A stretch of DNA of 64,000 nt, taken from the NCBI GenBank assembly GCA_002559145.1, contig NTXX01000007.1:1-64000 (forward strand). The letters are read 5' to 3'. The first letter of the stretch is position 1. Each line of letters opens with the position of its first letter. Positions 24,759 to 34,639 of the stretch are shown one piece after another. A program made the translations under genes and the position numbers. This DNA comes from Bacillus sp. AFS006103 (GTDB lineage: Bacteria > Bacillota > Bacilli > Bacillales > Cytobacillaceae). The notes beneath the pieces were generated by a model. The model was not told the origin of the DNA. It was given only the letters and a program-made list of their open reading frames with translations, and did no database searches.

Positions 24759-26159
24759 TTACTGTTTATTACCTGCCATCATTAATAAATTCTTTTTGGC
24801 TTCTCCATGTCCTTGAGCAGCAGCCCTTTTATACCAATGCATTGATTTAGGTACATCTTTCTTCGCTCCATTACTATGGATTTGACCAAGTCGGAATTGG
24901 GCTTCACTATCTGTATCAGCAATTTGCTCATACCACGAAATCGCCCTACCTAAGTTTTGGTTAGTTCCCTTTCCATGTTCAAACATAAAACCTAGCCAAT
25001 ATTTCGACTTAACGGATCCTAAATTTGCAGCTCTAATAAACAACTCCATTGCCTTCTGAAAGTTATTCTCTTTGTAAGAGAGCTCTCCTAATTTTAAAAT
25101 AGATGGGATATGCCTTTTTTCTGCCGCTTTTGTAAACCAAAAAGCAGCTAAATAGGGATTCTCTTCGATTTCAAAATACATGGCTAAGTCATATTGAGCA
25201 TTCACATCGTTTGCGCTTGCACTTTGATATAATGGCTGAATAACAGCTGGCAAATCCGCAGGACTCACACTTGGTAATTGAATAATATTTTTTATGTCAT
25301 AGACTTTGTGCTTAAGTCTAGTAAATAAACTTTTAACCATTAGTTCACCCTCATGAACGTCAAAAGAGGCGTACAAGGATTGTGCCTCCTCATTTGGAAA
25401 TGAGCTTCTGGCATTATGCCTATCAATGATGAGGTACCCTTTTTGAAAAGGGATTAATTTCATAATCGATTCCATTACAACAATCTTTAGCGGTAGAACT
25501 TCATTATCGATACTATATTCTGCCAAATAGGGACTAATCCACCCAACTTGAAGCGGGGACAACGTTTGAACTTTTGCTTGATACTCTTTCTCCGTTTCAA
25601 ATGGACTTCTAGTCAAATGCTCCAAATCAACCGTAGAAATATCCTCAGTTGGCTGGGGCTCTAAATGACGGGTTCGTTGCTCTTCGTTTCGTTGTTTATG
25701 TGAATTTCCCACCCCGTCAGTATAAACACTCTTATTCCTTGACTTCATACTTAGCTTAGGAACGGGGGGAGTAACAACGGGTTCATATGTGAATAAGAAC
25801 CAATGAAGTAACTCACAACTTCTTTCATATAATTCGATGGTAACCCCATCATCCGTTTGGGGAGTACGTATCGCCTTATCACCATAAATTCTTAACTGAT
25901 TTAGGATGCTTGCAATATCCTCGGGTATCAGTTCTTCTTCATCTAATCTAAATATTTGGTCTGCTAAGTTTAGTTGATTGGTAGTACTATCCATTTTTCC
26001 TACGATTGAAATGTGATTTACTACATTTTTAACTATCGTTTGCATCTTAATTAGCGCTAGATCTGAACGAACACCTATATTTCTTTCCACTTCTCGAAAA
26101 AGAATATACAGTTCAGGAAATCCATTTTTTAATTGTTTAATATCTTGTCTCTCCAGCAT
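24759..26159 (-). CDS. DUF4145-like (HEPN) and Sel1-repeat protein
   Basis: A 466-residue soluble protein. Residues 1-115 resemble DUF4145 (RSDLALIKMQTIVKNVVNHI, then LNQLRIYGDKAIRTP), a HEPN-like domain common in restriction and other defence proteins. The middle (~175-300) has no recognised fold. Residues ~310-466 are tandem Sel1-type repeats (AAFWFTKAAEKRH, AISWYEQIADTDSEAQFRLGQIH, SMHWYKRAAAQGHGEA), a protein-binding solenoid. AGGAGGA precedes the ATG. It is co-oriented with the HIRAN gene 61 bp upstream and with another Sel1 protein in the island; function unknown. Confidence 0.7.
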   Translation of the reverse strand: MLERQDIKQLKNGFPELYILFREVERNIGVRSDLALIKMQTIVKNVVNHISIVGKMDSTTNQLNLADQIFRLDEEELIPEDIASILNQLRIYGDKAIRTPQTDDGVTIELYERSCELLHWFLFTYEPVVTPPVPKLSMKSRNKSVYTDGVGNSHKQRNEEQRTRHLEPQPTEDISTVDLEHLTRSPFETEKEYQAKVQTLSPLQVGWISPYLAEYSIDNEVLPLKIVVMESIMKLIPFQKGYLIIDRHNARSSFPNEEAQSLYASFDVHEGELMVKSLFTRLKHKVYDIKNIIQLPSVSPADLPAVIQPLYQSASANDVNAQYDLAMYFEIEENPYLAAFWFTKAAEKRHIPSILKLGELSYKENNFQKAMELFIRAANLGSVKSKYWLGFMFEHGKGTNQNLGRAISWYEQIADTDSEAQFRLGQIHSNGAKKDVPKSMHWYKRAAAQGHGEAKKNLLMMAGNKQ

Positions 26160-26220
26160 GGCGAAGCTCCTCCTATTAATATTATTCAGTCCTCAAAAAC
26201 TATCCCTAAGTCTATCTCAT

Positions 26221-26766
26221 TTATTTATAAAGATCCTCTTCAAACTCACGTTGCAAGTCCCTCTCAATTTCAGCACGTTCCCGCATCTCAATTTCCTCCA
26301 AATAACCAAGGTTTTCATCATAATAATCCTTAGAATGATGATGATTACTACTATCAAACTGATTTGCAGGAGAATGATAGGATTGTCCACTTCTTGAGAA
26401 TGGTTGATGCAGCCTTAACTTTTTCACATTATTTGAAATGAAAATTTCTACTCCGTAGTTATATCCGTTACCACCAAGAATTTGATTTATTTTTGTAAAA
26501 AGCTGAACACCGGAATCCATATCTGGTGCAAGGGATGCGGCAATATCACGAGGGATCCATCCAATATTTTGATTTTGGTTATTATAGACACCAATTGCAT
26601 TATTATCGTAGCGATTATTACGATCTCTTCGCAAATAGATCTGATCATTCACATTCATTTTGGCAATATAGAACTGCCTTCCCTCGTATGTTACCCCAGT
26701 TAACTTAACTGTTATCATTTCTGTCCCATCCATTCCTAGATCATTCTTTGATTTATGTTTCTTCAT
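26221..26766 (-). CDS. HIRAN-domain protein
   Basis: About 181 residues if it starts at ATG 26766; a TTG-started frame reaches 26802 and later ATGs are possible, as no start has a strong site. The HIRAN domain spans residues ~15-115: VKLTGVTYEGRQ, YLRRDRNNRYDNNAIGVYN, IGWIPRDIA and GGNGYNYGVEIF. HIRAN domains bind 3' DNA ends (HLTF, Rad5) and in bacteria are often alone or fused to helicases or nucleases. The tail is acidic with glutamate-rich helix. Three more HIRAN units lie within 11 kb, around a RecQ-like helicase. Confidence 0.8.
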   Translation of the reverse strand: MKKHKSKNDLGMDGTEMITVKLTGVTYEGRQFYIAKMNVNDQIYLRRDRNNRYDNNAIGVYNNQNQNIGWIPRDIAASLAPDMDSGVQLFTKINQILGGNGYNYGVEIFISNNVKKLRLHQPFSRSGQSYHSPANQFDSSNHHHSKDYYDENLGYLEEIEMRERAEIERDLQREFEEDLYK

Positions 26767-26802
26767 GATTTTAAGCCAGTTTAGTAGTCTAAGATGAACC
26801 AA

Positions 26803-27108
26803 CCTCTCGAAGACCCTTTTATATAAATTTAGTAGTTATTATTACCTATTTTACTTCAGATTTATAGGAAGTTTTGTCGAAACATGTCAGTTTAACTGTA
26901 AATCTATTTATTTTCTCAATATTCAACATTATCTTCATCTCACCAACCTTTTGCGGATAAATAATAACTCCATAATGGTATAATAGTACTGTTTTAGTGT
27001 AACTCTAATAGTTTCACATTCTAAGATTGTAAGATATATACGTATGTCTGAGGGGCAGAGTCTATATTTCTTTCCCAAGATAATAAGTACTTTTTAGGGG
27101 GAAAATCA
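26803..27108. other. Divergent intergenic region
   Basis: Upstream region shared by the HIRAN gene (minus) and the acidic protein gene (plus). AT-rich, no gene. Promoters for both are expected here but I could not fix one with confidence. Confidence 0.45.
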
Positions 27109-28359
27109 ATGTCATACGAAGACGATTATGAGGAATATGAAGAATACGATGATTATGATGAGGAACCAGATCCTGAAACTCAGTATTATTATGAACAATA
27201 TAAAAAAATTGTGAGTGGTTTTTCTGAAAAATATTCACAATTACCGTTACAACAACGTTCAACCAACATGATTTCTCAAGTCATGAAAGAATTGCAAAAG
27301 CTCACGTACGAACCTGAAAGCTTGCGAAAATCATTCGCGGAGGATGCCATACAAAATATAAAAAGCCAGGATGTCCGAAACAAACTACTGAAGGAATTAT
27401 TTTTATCTTCGTTTAACGGATTGAGTTTAGAAAAGGAACCAATAGAGATTCTAAAGGTTTTATGTAAAAAGGAGACCACCTATCTAGCTGAACTTTCAAA
27501 TAAGTATGGCGATTATTCTTATATTTTAAAGCTTATTCTTGTAGTAGTAGATCGGGTCGAACCAACATTAAAGAAATCAGCCCAATCCAGGAGTAGGAGT
27601 ACGGATAGATACTCCCAAGCCGATGACAATGATTATGAGTACAGCGACGTTTTATACTGGGAGGCAGTCCATGATGGCGACATCATGCCTGATGATGACG
27701 CTCCATACTCAGGCTACAATGATTTTGATGACCATTATTATGATAATGACTACTATTATGATGACAGCAAGAAATTCAATAGCTTGGAGGATATTGCTAA
27801 CTCCCTTGAACCGTATATAGCATTGCTGGAGAATAAATCCGCCAATCATATACCAAGTGTGATTAAAAAGCCTTTCTTAATCCGTTTTAAACCATATGTT
27901 TACAAGGCTGAAAGTATTTTGAAGGATATTGAGGTAAAGGAACATTTTTCAAAAGTACTGCCGGAATTACAAAAAGCGGGTGCTTCTTTTGGATTAACGG
28001 TAAAGGTTTCGGAAAGCTTTGAAACCTCAGTTCATTTTTTTAAATCTAATGGCAATCACTATATAGAATTTACCCTCTTCAACCCAATTGATGATAAAGA
28101 GGATTGGTCTGGTAACTCGCTAAGTCTATATATAGAAGATATAGAAAATAATTGTACCGACCAGGACCTATCTATTGCACTAAGAATTCTGCAAATTATC
28201 GGTTATAAAATCGGAGATGAATACAAAGAACTTGCCAAAAAGGCACTAAAGAGTGATGGTCTAGACACAGTTCAACTGCGCCTCCCAAGCGGATTAAAAG
28301 TGGAAATAATCAACCACTACAATGAGCTCCGTCAATTCCTAAGATGGAAAGCTATATAA
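27109..28359 (+). CDS. Acidic protein of unknown function
   Basis: A 416-residue protein with a start of almost only Asp, Glu and Tyr (MSYEDDYEEYEEYDDYDEEPD) and a second Asp/Tyr-rich stretch near residues 170-225 (DDHYYDNDYYYDD). Between and after these lie ordinary globular segments rich in helices (residues 25-150, 230-416). I do not recognise a family. AGGGGG precedes the ATG. The acidic tracts recall DNA-mimic or metal-binding regions, but that is speculation. It faces the RecQ-like operon, with a shared terminator. Confidence 0.65.
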   Translation: MSYEDDYEEYEEYDDYDEEPDPETQYYYEQYKKIVSGFSEKYSQLPLQQRSTNMISQVMKELQKLTYEPESLRKSFAEDAIQNIKSQDVRNKLLKELFLSSFNGLSLEKEPIEILKVLCKKETTYLAELSNKYGDYSYILKLILVVVDRVEPTLKKSAQSRSRSTDRYSQADDNDYEYSDVLYWEAVHDGDIMPDDDAPYSGYNDFDDHYYDNDYYYDDSKKFNSLEDIANSLEPYIALLENKSANHIPSVIKKPFLIRFKPYVYKAESILKDIEVKEHFSKVLPELQKAGASFGLTVKVSESFETSVHFFKSNGNHYIEFTLFNPIDDKEDWSGNSLSLYIEDIENNCTDQDLSIALRILQIIGYKIGDEYKELAKKALKSDGLDTVQLRLPSGLKVEIINHYNELRQFLRWKAI

Positions 28360-28407
28360 ACAATATCCTCTATCGTATCTTATCCCGTCAGAGCTTAACT
28401 GGCACAC

Positions 28408-28446
28408 AAACAGGCTTCCTTCTAAATTAAGAAGAAAGTCTGTTTA
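28408..28446. terminator. Bidirectional terminator
   Basis: AAACAGGCTTCCTTCT pairs with AGAAGAAAGTCTGTTT with one or two mismatches, between two convergent genes; T-rich runs flank it on both strands. Confidence 0.75.
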
Positions 28447-28480
28447 TTTTCTATATGAGAACCAGGCTAGCAAGCTAGCA

Positions 28481-28990
28481 TTATTTGATAACTAGCAAAG
28501 CACAAACCAAAATAATCAACGTTAAATTTATTGCAAAGAATGCCTTATTGGTTTTAGTCATACCCTGCAAAAGAGAACTCTGCGCATCATGTCCTCGTTT
28601 GATTTCCTCCATAAGCGCCCGGTGATTCTGATTCACTACCTTATTTACATCATTTAGGGATAAAGTAATTCCCTTTACATCCTTTTCCTGCTGCTTTTTC
28701 ACCTCACCCAAACTCTCTAACATACTTAGCTGGTGTTGTTCAAGTAACTGTTGCTTAGAATCAATATTTTTAGTGAGGGTTTGATATAACCCAAGCTTTC
28801 CTTCCATAACCTCTTGATAGATTTTAAGCTGGTCCCGTGACTGACTCAAAGTGGAAGAAGTATTTTTAATCTCAGACTGAAATTGTTCAATCAACTTCAA
28901 ATAGTCCGATGCTTTCTTAACCCGTTTGATTTCTTTACCCAGATCATCAATATGCGCTTCCAATTGTTCGATATGCTCTAAACTTCCCAT
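28481..28990 (-). CDS. Coiled-coil protein with C-terminal membrane anchor
   Basis: A 169-residue protein: residues 1-145 are nearly all charged heptads (coiled coil), then a single hydrophobic helix AFFAINLTLIILVCALLVI at the very C terminus, a tail-anchor layout with the coil in the cytoplasm. Its ATG lies inside the end of the RecQ-like gene (13-bp overlap), so the two are made together. No known family. A membrane tether or sensor for the helicase is a reasonable guess. Confidence 0.7.
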   Translation of the reverse strand: MGSLEHIEQLEAHIDDLGKEIKRVKKASDYLKLIEQFQSEIKNTSSTLSQSRDQLKIYQEVMEGKLGLYQTLTKNIDSKQQLLEQHQLSMLESLGEVKKQQEKDVKGITLSLNDVNKVVNQNHRALMEEIKRGHDAQSSLLQGMTKTNKAFFAINLTLIILVCALLVIK

Positions 28991-31900
28991 GGGTAACCTC
29001 CATAAGATTGCTCTTTAATTGTTGAATGAAGTGTTTTAATCATACTGCCATAACTAAACCTATCCTCGAGACTGGAATGAATCTCCTTCAAGTCCTCCAT
29101 TAAATCAAAACCATTGGAAATTAACACTACACTCAGTTGAGTTCTTTGCTCCCTAGTTAAGAAAACCTCAGAGCTCTCCAGTATGGAAGTTAGCATTTCC
29201 TGACGTAGTTCAGAATCCATCTTTGTTATCTCACGAATGGCCGAAGCCATTCTTTCACGACCACCATAAGAATCAAGTTCACCTTCGGCAAGACAGATAA
29301 AACCGTTAACCAAATTCAAAATAATATCATTATTATAACTTTCCAAGAAGCGATCGACTGTAATCTTTAGACTTCTAAACGTACTAAGTGAGCGCGGCTG
29401 GTCGTCCTTACCATCTTCTTGCACATAAAATATTTTATACCAATCTTTAATTTTATCTTTTTTTGCAACCATTTCTTCTAAAAGATAAACATCATCGTTG
29501 CGTTTGAAGTAGATCTCTATCTTTTTCTGCAATGATTCGCTGTCCGTAAATTCATCAGCGAATTGCTTCATACGTAACATCGAGCTTTTTCTGGAATAAA
29601 TCACATTATCGTTATACCACTTTAATAAGACCAACAGGATTCTTTTTAAAAAAGGCTCATTACTCTCATGAAAACGCTCGATAAGATCAGTATATTGTGC
29701 GGGAGACTTTCCATCTTGATTTAGAGTGAACATGGAATCATATTTATTGATATGTTCCGTTAACTTATCAACCACTATTTCTTCCGTCCAATCTGTTAAC
29801 TCCACCTCTATCTCCCTGCTTTTCCAATTTAACGTCCAATCATCTACGATACCTAGTAATGCCAACCTATACACACATTTTTCCTGCCGTTCTCTTTCTC
29901 TATCATTATAAAAATTAAATTTCACTTCAAGTTTTCCAGCAAGTTTTGACTGATAAAAGGTGTAGATTTCTTCTACTTCAGATTCAATCTCCATTAAATT
30001 GCTCTTTAGAAAAAATAATAAGGTGCTTAAATCTCCAGGTAACTTTTTCATTTCCATTTCCAATGAAGATAGATCTGTATTCATGCCAAAGATGGTTTTC
30101 GATTGTGCATCATTTAATGAATCCGGGCTGTAAAGAACAAGGCAATTAGATTTTTCCTTATCTCGGCCAGCACGGCCAGCTTCTTGGTAAAAAGACTCTA
30201 AAGACCCTGGAATTCCATAATGAATGGTTTGCCGTATATTTGGTTTATCAATTCCCATACCAAAAGCTTTTGTCGCCACCATCACATTGATTTCATCTTT
30301 CATAAAGGATTGTTGAACCTCATCCTTATACGTTGAGTAGGTAGTACCGTCCCACTTTTTAGGAGCACTGCCAGAATAAAATCCCGTTGTTAAGCCTGTC
30401 TTCGAATAAATATCTTGGCTTAACTCATAGCAGCCATTTGGACCATTTACCGTTTGGGTAAATACCAAAGCTGGTTCATTTGAAGGAATATTACTTAGTA
30501 AATAGTTTACTAGAGTTTCCTTTTTGTTTTTTCGAATGACAGGAATGATATTAAATTCCAACTCTTTACGAGTGAAATTCGGTATCGTCATGACATTTTC
30601 TCCCTTTATATCCAATTCAGTCATAATATCCTTCAAAACCTTGGATGAAGCCGTTGCTGTTAATGCTAGAAATCTAGCATTAGCAGCAAACTTACGTATG
30701 GAATTGGCTAACGCTAAATAGGAAGTCCTGAAATCATGCCCCCATTCGGACAAGCAGTGTACCTCGTCAATGACAGCAATTGATATTTCCTTCGTGTGAT
30801 TGACATGTGCTAGTTCTTCCCTAAAACTCTTCGTCTGGAACCGCTCAGGGGAAATAACCAAAAAGAAATACTTTCCTGCTGCAAAGTCCTTTAAGCGCCG
30901 GCTTGATTCCTCAGGAGGAAGATCACCGTTTATAAAGCTTGTATGAGTAATGTAATGTTTATCTTTAATATTGTCTATTTGATCCTTCATTAATGACTTT
31001 ATTGGGACTACGACAAAACTAATGGCAGGTTGCAGTAAGACACATATCTGATAAGTAAGCGATTTGCCGCCGCCTGTTGGTAATAGACCAATCGTGTCTT
31101 TACCATTTAAACAGTTGAGTATAATCTCCAACTGTCCGTCCCTAAACTCGTCAAATCCAAATAGATTGCCCAGTATAAACTCTAGATGTTTTTTATGGGC
31201 TTGAGGTGTTAACGAATAAACAATAGGTTTGTTCGTTTTAACAGCAAAATAATTAGCCTCATCATCAAAATCCGTTCGGAGGTGATAAACATTCGGCTCA
31301 TTGACCGTGTCATCCCAACGCTTAAATAAATCCATTTTAATATTAATTTCATCCTTATGGATCGGTAATTGTGATTCATTTTCATAGACAGATATTTTTA
31401 TAGAGGGGAGATCCATCTTTGTATTAGATAATCCGCTAATATGGCCCAGCCATAGCTCTAAATCTCTTAATGCCAGTTCAAGAAAACCCTTAGCCTCATA
31501 GGCAAAAACATTGAAATTCCACTTCTTACTTTCGAATGAAAGAATCCCTCTGTCCAGTAACTCCAGTATGAGAACTTGAAACCTAGCAATTGAGGTCAAT
31601 TTTATTTCTAATTCATATTCCTCACGATTAAGATCAACATACCGCAAATAGTCTTCGATTTTATCCTTATTCATTTTGTAAATCTCAATAAATTTCCTTT
31701 TAAATGGATCATAATTTCTATTTCTAATATCATTTGTATCAATTCTTACAACATGAATTCCCGCCCGTTGGAAGGCTTGGTCTCTTTGTTTATCAAGGGC
31801 AATTTGCCTTTTATGGCCCCCGCCATCCACTTCAATTACCGTTTTAAGAAAAGGGATATAGAAATCAACCATCTGTTTGTTAAATGCATTCGTAACGTCC

Positions 31901-32289
31901 GGAAGAATTTCAGAAACGGGACATTCGGCTATCGCCAAATTCCTTAAATACTTAAGTCTATTAAAAATTTGCTCTAAATCATTGTAAAACTGAGCCGCGG
32001 GATAATCATTATTACTTACATCCCCTTTAATAGTCTTCGTCCAGGACAAGTTCTCCTTCGAAATGAATTTCACTTCTTTTATAACAGATTGATCTAAATA
32101 ATTCCTTTCCAACCCTAACTCGTTACGTAAAAAACTCGAAGCAATCGTCGGTGCTCCACGCATAATCATATTTTGGACGATTCGTATGACATTGGTGTAA
32201 GGCGTGGTAACCTGGTAGTTAGGCAAGTTTGTAATAATAAAATTCGAATTCGACTTACAATAATTAGCAGTAAATTTATTGATATTCAT
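28978..32289 (-). CDS. RecQ-like helicase with N-terminal DUF559-type nuclease domain
   Basis: A 1103-residue fusion. Residues ~140-215 form a Vsr/DUF559-like nuclease fold: VIEVDGGGHKRQIALDKQRDQAFQRAGIHVVRID keeps the acidic EVDGxxH and D-x-x-R elements. A RecQ-type helicase core follows: LLPTGGGKSLTYQ (Walker A, ~400), IDEVHCLSEWGHDFR (RecQ DEAH and aromatic loop, ~510), AFGMGIDKPNIRQTIHYG, and QEAGRAGRD. The C-terminal third lacks a clear RQC or HRDC domain. It is about twice the length of housekeeping RecQ. The neighbours (HIRAN, DUF4145, Sel1) suggest a DNA-defence or repair complex. Confidence 0.85.
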   Translation of the reverse strand: MNINKFTANYCKSNSNFIITNLPNYQVTTPYTNVIRIVQNMIMRGAPTIASSFLRNELGLERNYLDQSVIKEVKFISKENLSWTKTIKGDVSNNDYPAAQFYNDLEQIFNRLKYLRNLAIAECPVSEILPDVTNAFNKQMVDFYIPFLKTVIEVDGGGHKRQIALDKQRDQAFQRAGIHVVRIDTNDIRNRNYDPFKRKFIEIYKMNKDKIEDYLRYVDLNREEYELEIKLTSIARFQVLILELLDRGILSFESKKWNFNVFAYEAKGFLELALRDLELWLGHISGLSNTKMDLPSIKISVYENESQLPIHKDEINIKMDLFKRWDDTVNEPNVYHLRTDFDDEANYFAVKTNKPIVYSLTPQAHKKHLEFILGNLFGFDEFRDGQLEIILNCLNGKDTIGLLPTGGGKSLTYQICVLLQPAISFVVVPIKSLMKDQIDNIKDKHYITHTSFINGDLPPEESSRRLKDFAAGKYFFLVISPERFQTKSFREELAHVNHTKEISIAVIDEVHCLSEWGHDFRTSYLALANSIRKFAANARFLALTATASSKVLKDIMTELDIKGENVMTIPNFTRKELEFNIIPVIRKNKKETLVNYLLSNIPSNEPALVFTQTVNGPNGCYELSQDIYSKTGLTTGFYSGSAPKKWDGTTYSTYKDEVQQSFMKDEINVMVATKAFGMGIDKPNIRQTIHYGIPGSLESFYQEAGRAGRDKEKSNCLVLYSPDSLNDAQSKTIFGMNTDLSSLEMEMKKLPGDLSTLLFFLKSNLMEIESEVEEIYTFYQSKLAGKLEVKFNFYNDRERERQEKCVYRLALLGIVDDWTLNWKSREIEVELTDWTEEIVVDKLTEHINKYDSMFTLNQDGKSPAQYTDLIERFHESNEPFLKRILLVLLKWYNDNVIYSRKSSMLRMKQFADEFTDSESLQKKIEIYFKRNDDVYLLEEMVAKKDKIKDWYKIFYVQEDGKDDQPRSLSTFRSLKITVDRFLESYNNDIILNLVNGFICLAEGELDSYGGRERMASAIREITKMDSELRQEMLTSILESSEVFLTREQRTQLSVVLISNGFDLMEDLKEIHSSLEDRFSYGSMIKTLHSTIKEQSYGGYPWEV

Positions 32290-32571
32290 GATTTGTACAC
32301 CTGCACAGTTACTATTAATACCTCTATTATAGGATTATTGTCCCATAAAAAGGAAGGATTTTTCTCACCACATACAAACGGTGATGGGACGTTGTCGAAA
32401 TTTGTCATTAAAGATTGTAAGATATCAACCTGTTTTGTTGATAAAATAATAGTAATAAAAGCCTATGTCGAATGGGGGATTACAAATAGAAAAGAAAGAA
32501 TAAAATAGTCCTTTTTGTAAACCTTTTTTAATTATCAAACATTATTTTAATCAGCAAGGAGATTATTCAAA

Positions 32572-33012
32572 ATGACTGTAAACTTTAGAGATGCTTATAT
32601 TTATTTAGAAAATTCTACCCCAACGGATATTTATAAAAGGATTATTCCCTATTACGTATACACTAACAATTTAAACAAGCCAATTGGCAGATTTGCACTC
32701 TTAACAATCATGGGTGCTGTCAATGGTCCACTTGAATTTAATCATTTCAAAAAACCTCATATGGAAGAATTTTTGAATATAAGACATTATGAGAAGGAAA
32801 TAGATTGGTATTTATATGTTGATGAGTGGGCAGCTAAATACATTCGTAACAATGCAGATGAGGCATATTACAAGAAAATGTGGGATATTATCATGCAAAA
32901 GGATGCGGCAATCTCTCAATTAATGTTTAATCATGAATTTAGACATAGGGAGTATTACCTTCCTGAACTAGTTGCATTCGGATTTTTCAATGATCATTGG
33001 CCAAGGGTATAA
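32572..33012 (+). CDS. Unknown protein, 146 residues
   Basis: A soluble, aromatic-rich protein (YYVYTNNLNKPIGRFALLTIMGAVNGP, EIDWYLYVDEWAAKYIRNN). AAGGAG lies upstream of the ATG. No family recognised and no membrane segment. It runs directly into the HIRAN-Sel1 gene six bases on, so the two are probably translated together and may act together. Confidence 0.65.
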   Translation: MTVNFRDAYIYLENSTPTDIYKRIIPYYVYTNNLNKPIGRFALLTIMGAVNGPLEFNHFKKPHMEEFLNIRHYEKEIDWYLYVDEWAAKYIRNNADEAYYKKMWDIIMQKDAAISQLMFNHEFRHREYYLPELVAFGFFNDHWPRV

Positions 33013-33017
33013 GTATA

Positions 33018-34625
33018 ATGAAACTCAAGATACGTCTGGCTGGAGTGACTTTTGGTAACAGGCAAGATCTCCTGGCAGATACTCATAGCTCTCAATCAAT
33101 ATATCTAAAAAGGGATTACTTTAATAAATATGATCGGAACGCAACCGGGGTATATAATTCCGGGGATGAGCATCTTGGCTGGATTCCTAAGGAATACGCC
33201 GTTCAAATTGCTGCCTTAATAGATGCTGGAGAAAATTACTCGGCAAAGATATTGAGAAAGTTGGGTGGAAACGGTCTTCATTACGGACTAGAAATACAAG
33301 TAATAATTGATGAACAGGACCAAGGAATGAGGACGAGACGAAATCTGTCTTCCAAAACAGAGGATGTAAAGGAAGCGTTTCAGAGGGCACAAATGTTCTT
33401 TTACGAAATGCACGATTTCGGGCAGGCCGCTTACTGGTTTAAAGTTTGTGCAAGCAGTGATTCTGTTGCTGTTGCCCATTATTTTTTGGGATTTTTGCAT
33501 CATCATGGTCTGGGCGTTGAAAAGAGTTATAGACTGGCAAAAAGCTATTATCGGCTTGGAGCAGAGAAAGGTATTGCTGAAAGTGCTGTTAGTCTTGGGT
33601 ACTTATGCCTTATAGGCAATGAAGTTATGCAAGACGACTGTGAAGCATTGAAATGGTTTCACGCGGCAGCGGGGCAAGAACTTTCAGATGCATATTTTAA
33701 TCTAGCCTATATGTATGAAAAGGGAATCGGCGTTTCCAAAGATGATTCCGTTGCTAAAAAATGGCTCGAACTGGCAGTTGATACTGGTGATTCGGAGGCC
33801 TTTGATATTTTCTATGGTGAAAATGATGCAAGATTTATTGCACCTAGAGCACCCTATCATTTGTTACAGGTACTTTCCGAATATGCAAAAATGAAATATT
33901 ATCAAAACATTTTTGAACTATACGAACAGGATATCAAAGATGTAGATGATGGCGATAAAGAGCAGTTTGATCGTATGAATAATGAAAAGAATATGTTACA
34001 ACGTTATTTCCTGGAGCTTCAATATTATTTAAAAGCAGAGCAAGTGACACGGACCGCCCGAGATCATCAACGTAAACTTATCATACGGCAGAGTATCCCA
34101 AATCATCGTGAAAACATCGTAGATTTATTTGATGCTTCAGTTTTGCTGGATGACTGGTGCGATGACATGGATCAAAATAATAGAAAGTATTTGAATGCTT
34201 TCCGGATTGATACGATGATAAGGTTCTTATCCACGGCGTTTAAGAAGGCTGTTCAAACAGGATTAGTAGAAGCCTATGATTGGAGATATGATTTCCAAAA
34301 TGTTCTTAGCCGTGCCATGATTAATTTGGCCGTTTGTTATCGGAATATGAATATGTTTCATGACGTTCCAATTTCTATTGTGAGCAAAGGAAGAGAACTT
34401 GTACAATGCGCTACAATTATTTGCCCGATGTCAAATGAAAATCCGGATTTTCTAAATCGCTTGGAAGTTTGCCGTTCGATTTATGGATTTTTTAGTAACC
34501 AATGGGAAGAAGAATCTGAATCGATTCTTTTAGACAAAAGAAATACATTTTACACCTATGACCAAAAATGCACATACTTATTAGACTTTTTTGATAGATT
34601 TTACGATGAAATTAATGAGAATTAA
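33018..34625 (+). CDS. HIRAN and Sel1-repeat fusion protein
   Basis: About 535 residues from ATG 33018, with AAGGG upstream; the frame also opens seven codons earlier inside the previous gene. HIRAN domain residues 1-100 (KIRLAGVTFGNRQ, YLKRDYFNKYDRNATGVYN, LGWIPKEYA, GGNGLHYGLEI). Sel1 repeats at ~120-260 (QAAYWFKVCASSDSVAVAHYFLGFLHHHGLGV, AESAVSLGYLCLIGN, DAYFNLAYMYEKGIGVSKD). The last 270 residues have no known fold. It joins in one chain the two domains that are separate in the genes at 24759 and 26221, which argues that those two also act together. Confidence 0.8.
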   Translation: MKLKIRLAGVTFGNRQDLLADTHSSQSIYLKRDYFNKYDRNATGVYNSGDEHLGWIPKEYAVQIAALIDAGENYSAKILRKLGGNGLHYGLEIQVIIDEQDQGMRTRRNLSSKTEDVKEAFQRAQMFFYEMHDFGQAAYWFKVCASSDSVAVAHYFLGFLHHHGLGVEKSYRLAKSYYRLGAEKGIAESAVSLGYLCLIGNEVMQDDCEALKWFHAAAGQELSDAYFNLAYMYEKGIGVSKDDSVAKKWLELAVDTGDSEAFDIFYGENDARFIAPRAPYHLLQVLSEYAKMKYYQNIFELYEQDIKDVDDGDKEQFDRMNNEKNMLQRYFLELQYYLKAEQVTRTARDHQRKLIIRQSIPNHRENIVDLFDASVLLDDWCDDMDQNNRKYLNAFRIDTMIRFLSTAFKKAVQTGLVEAYDWRYDFQNVLSRAMINLAVCYRNMNMFHDVPISIVSKGRELVQCATIICPMSNENPDFLNRLEVCRSIYGFFSNQWEEESESILLDKRNTFYTYDQKCTYLLDFFDRFYDEINEN

Positions 34626-34639
34626 GAAAGAGGGAATCA

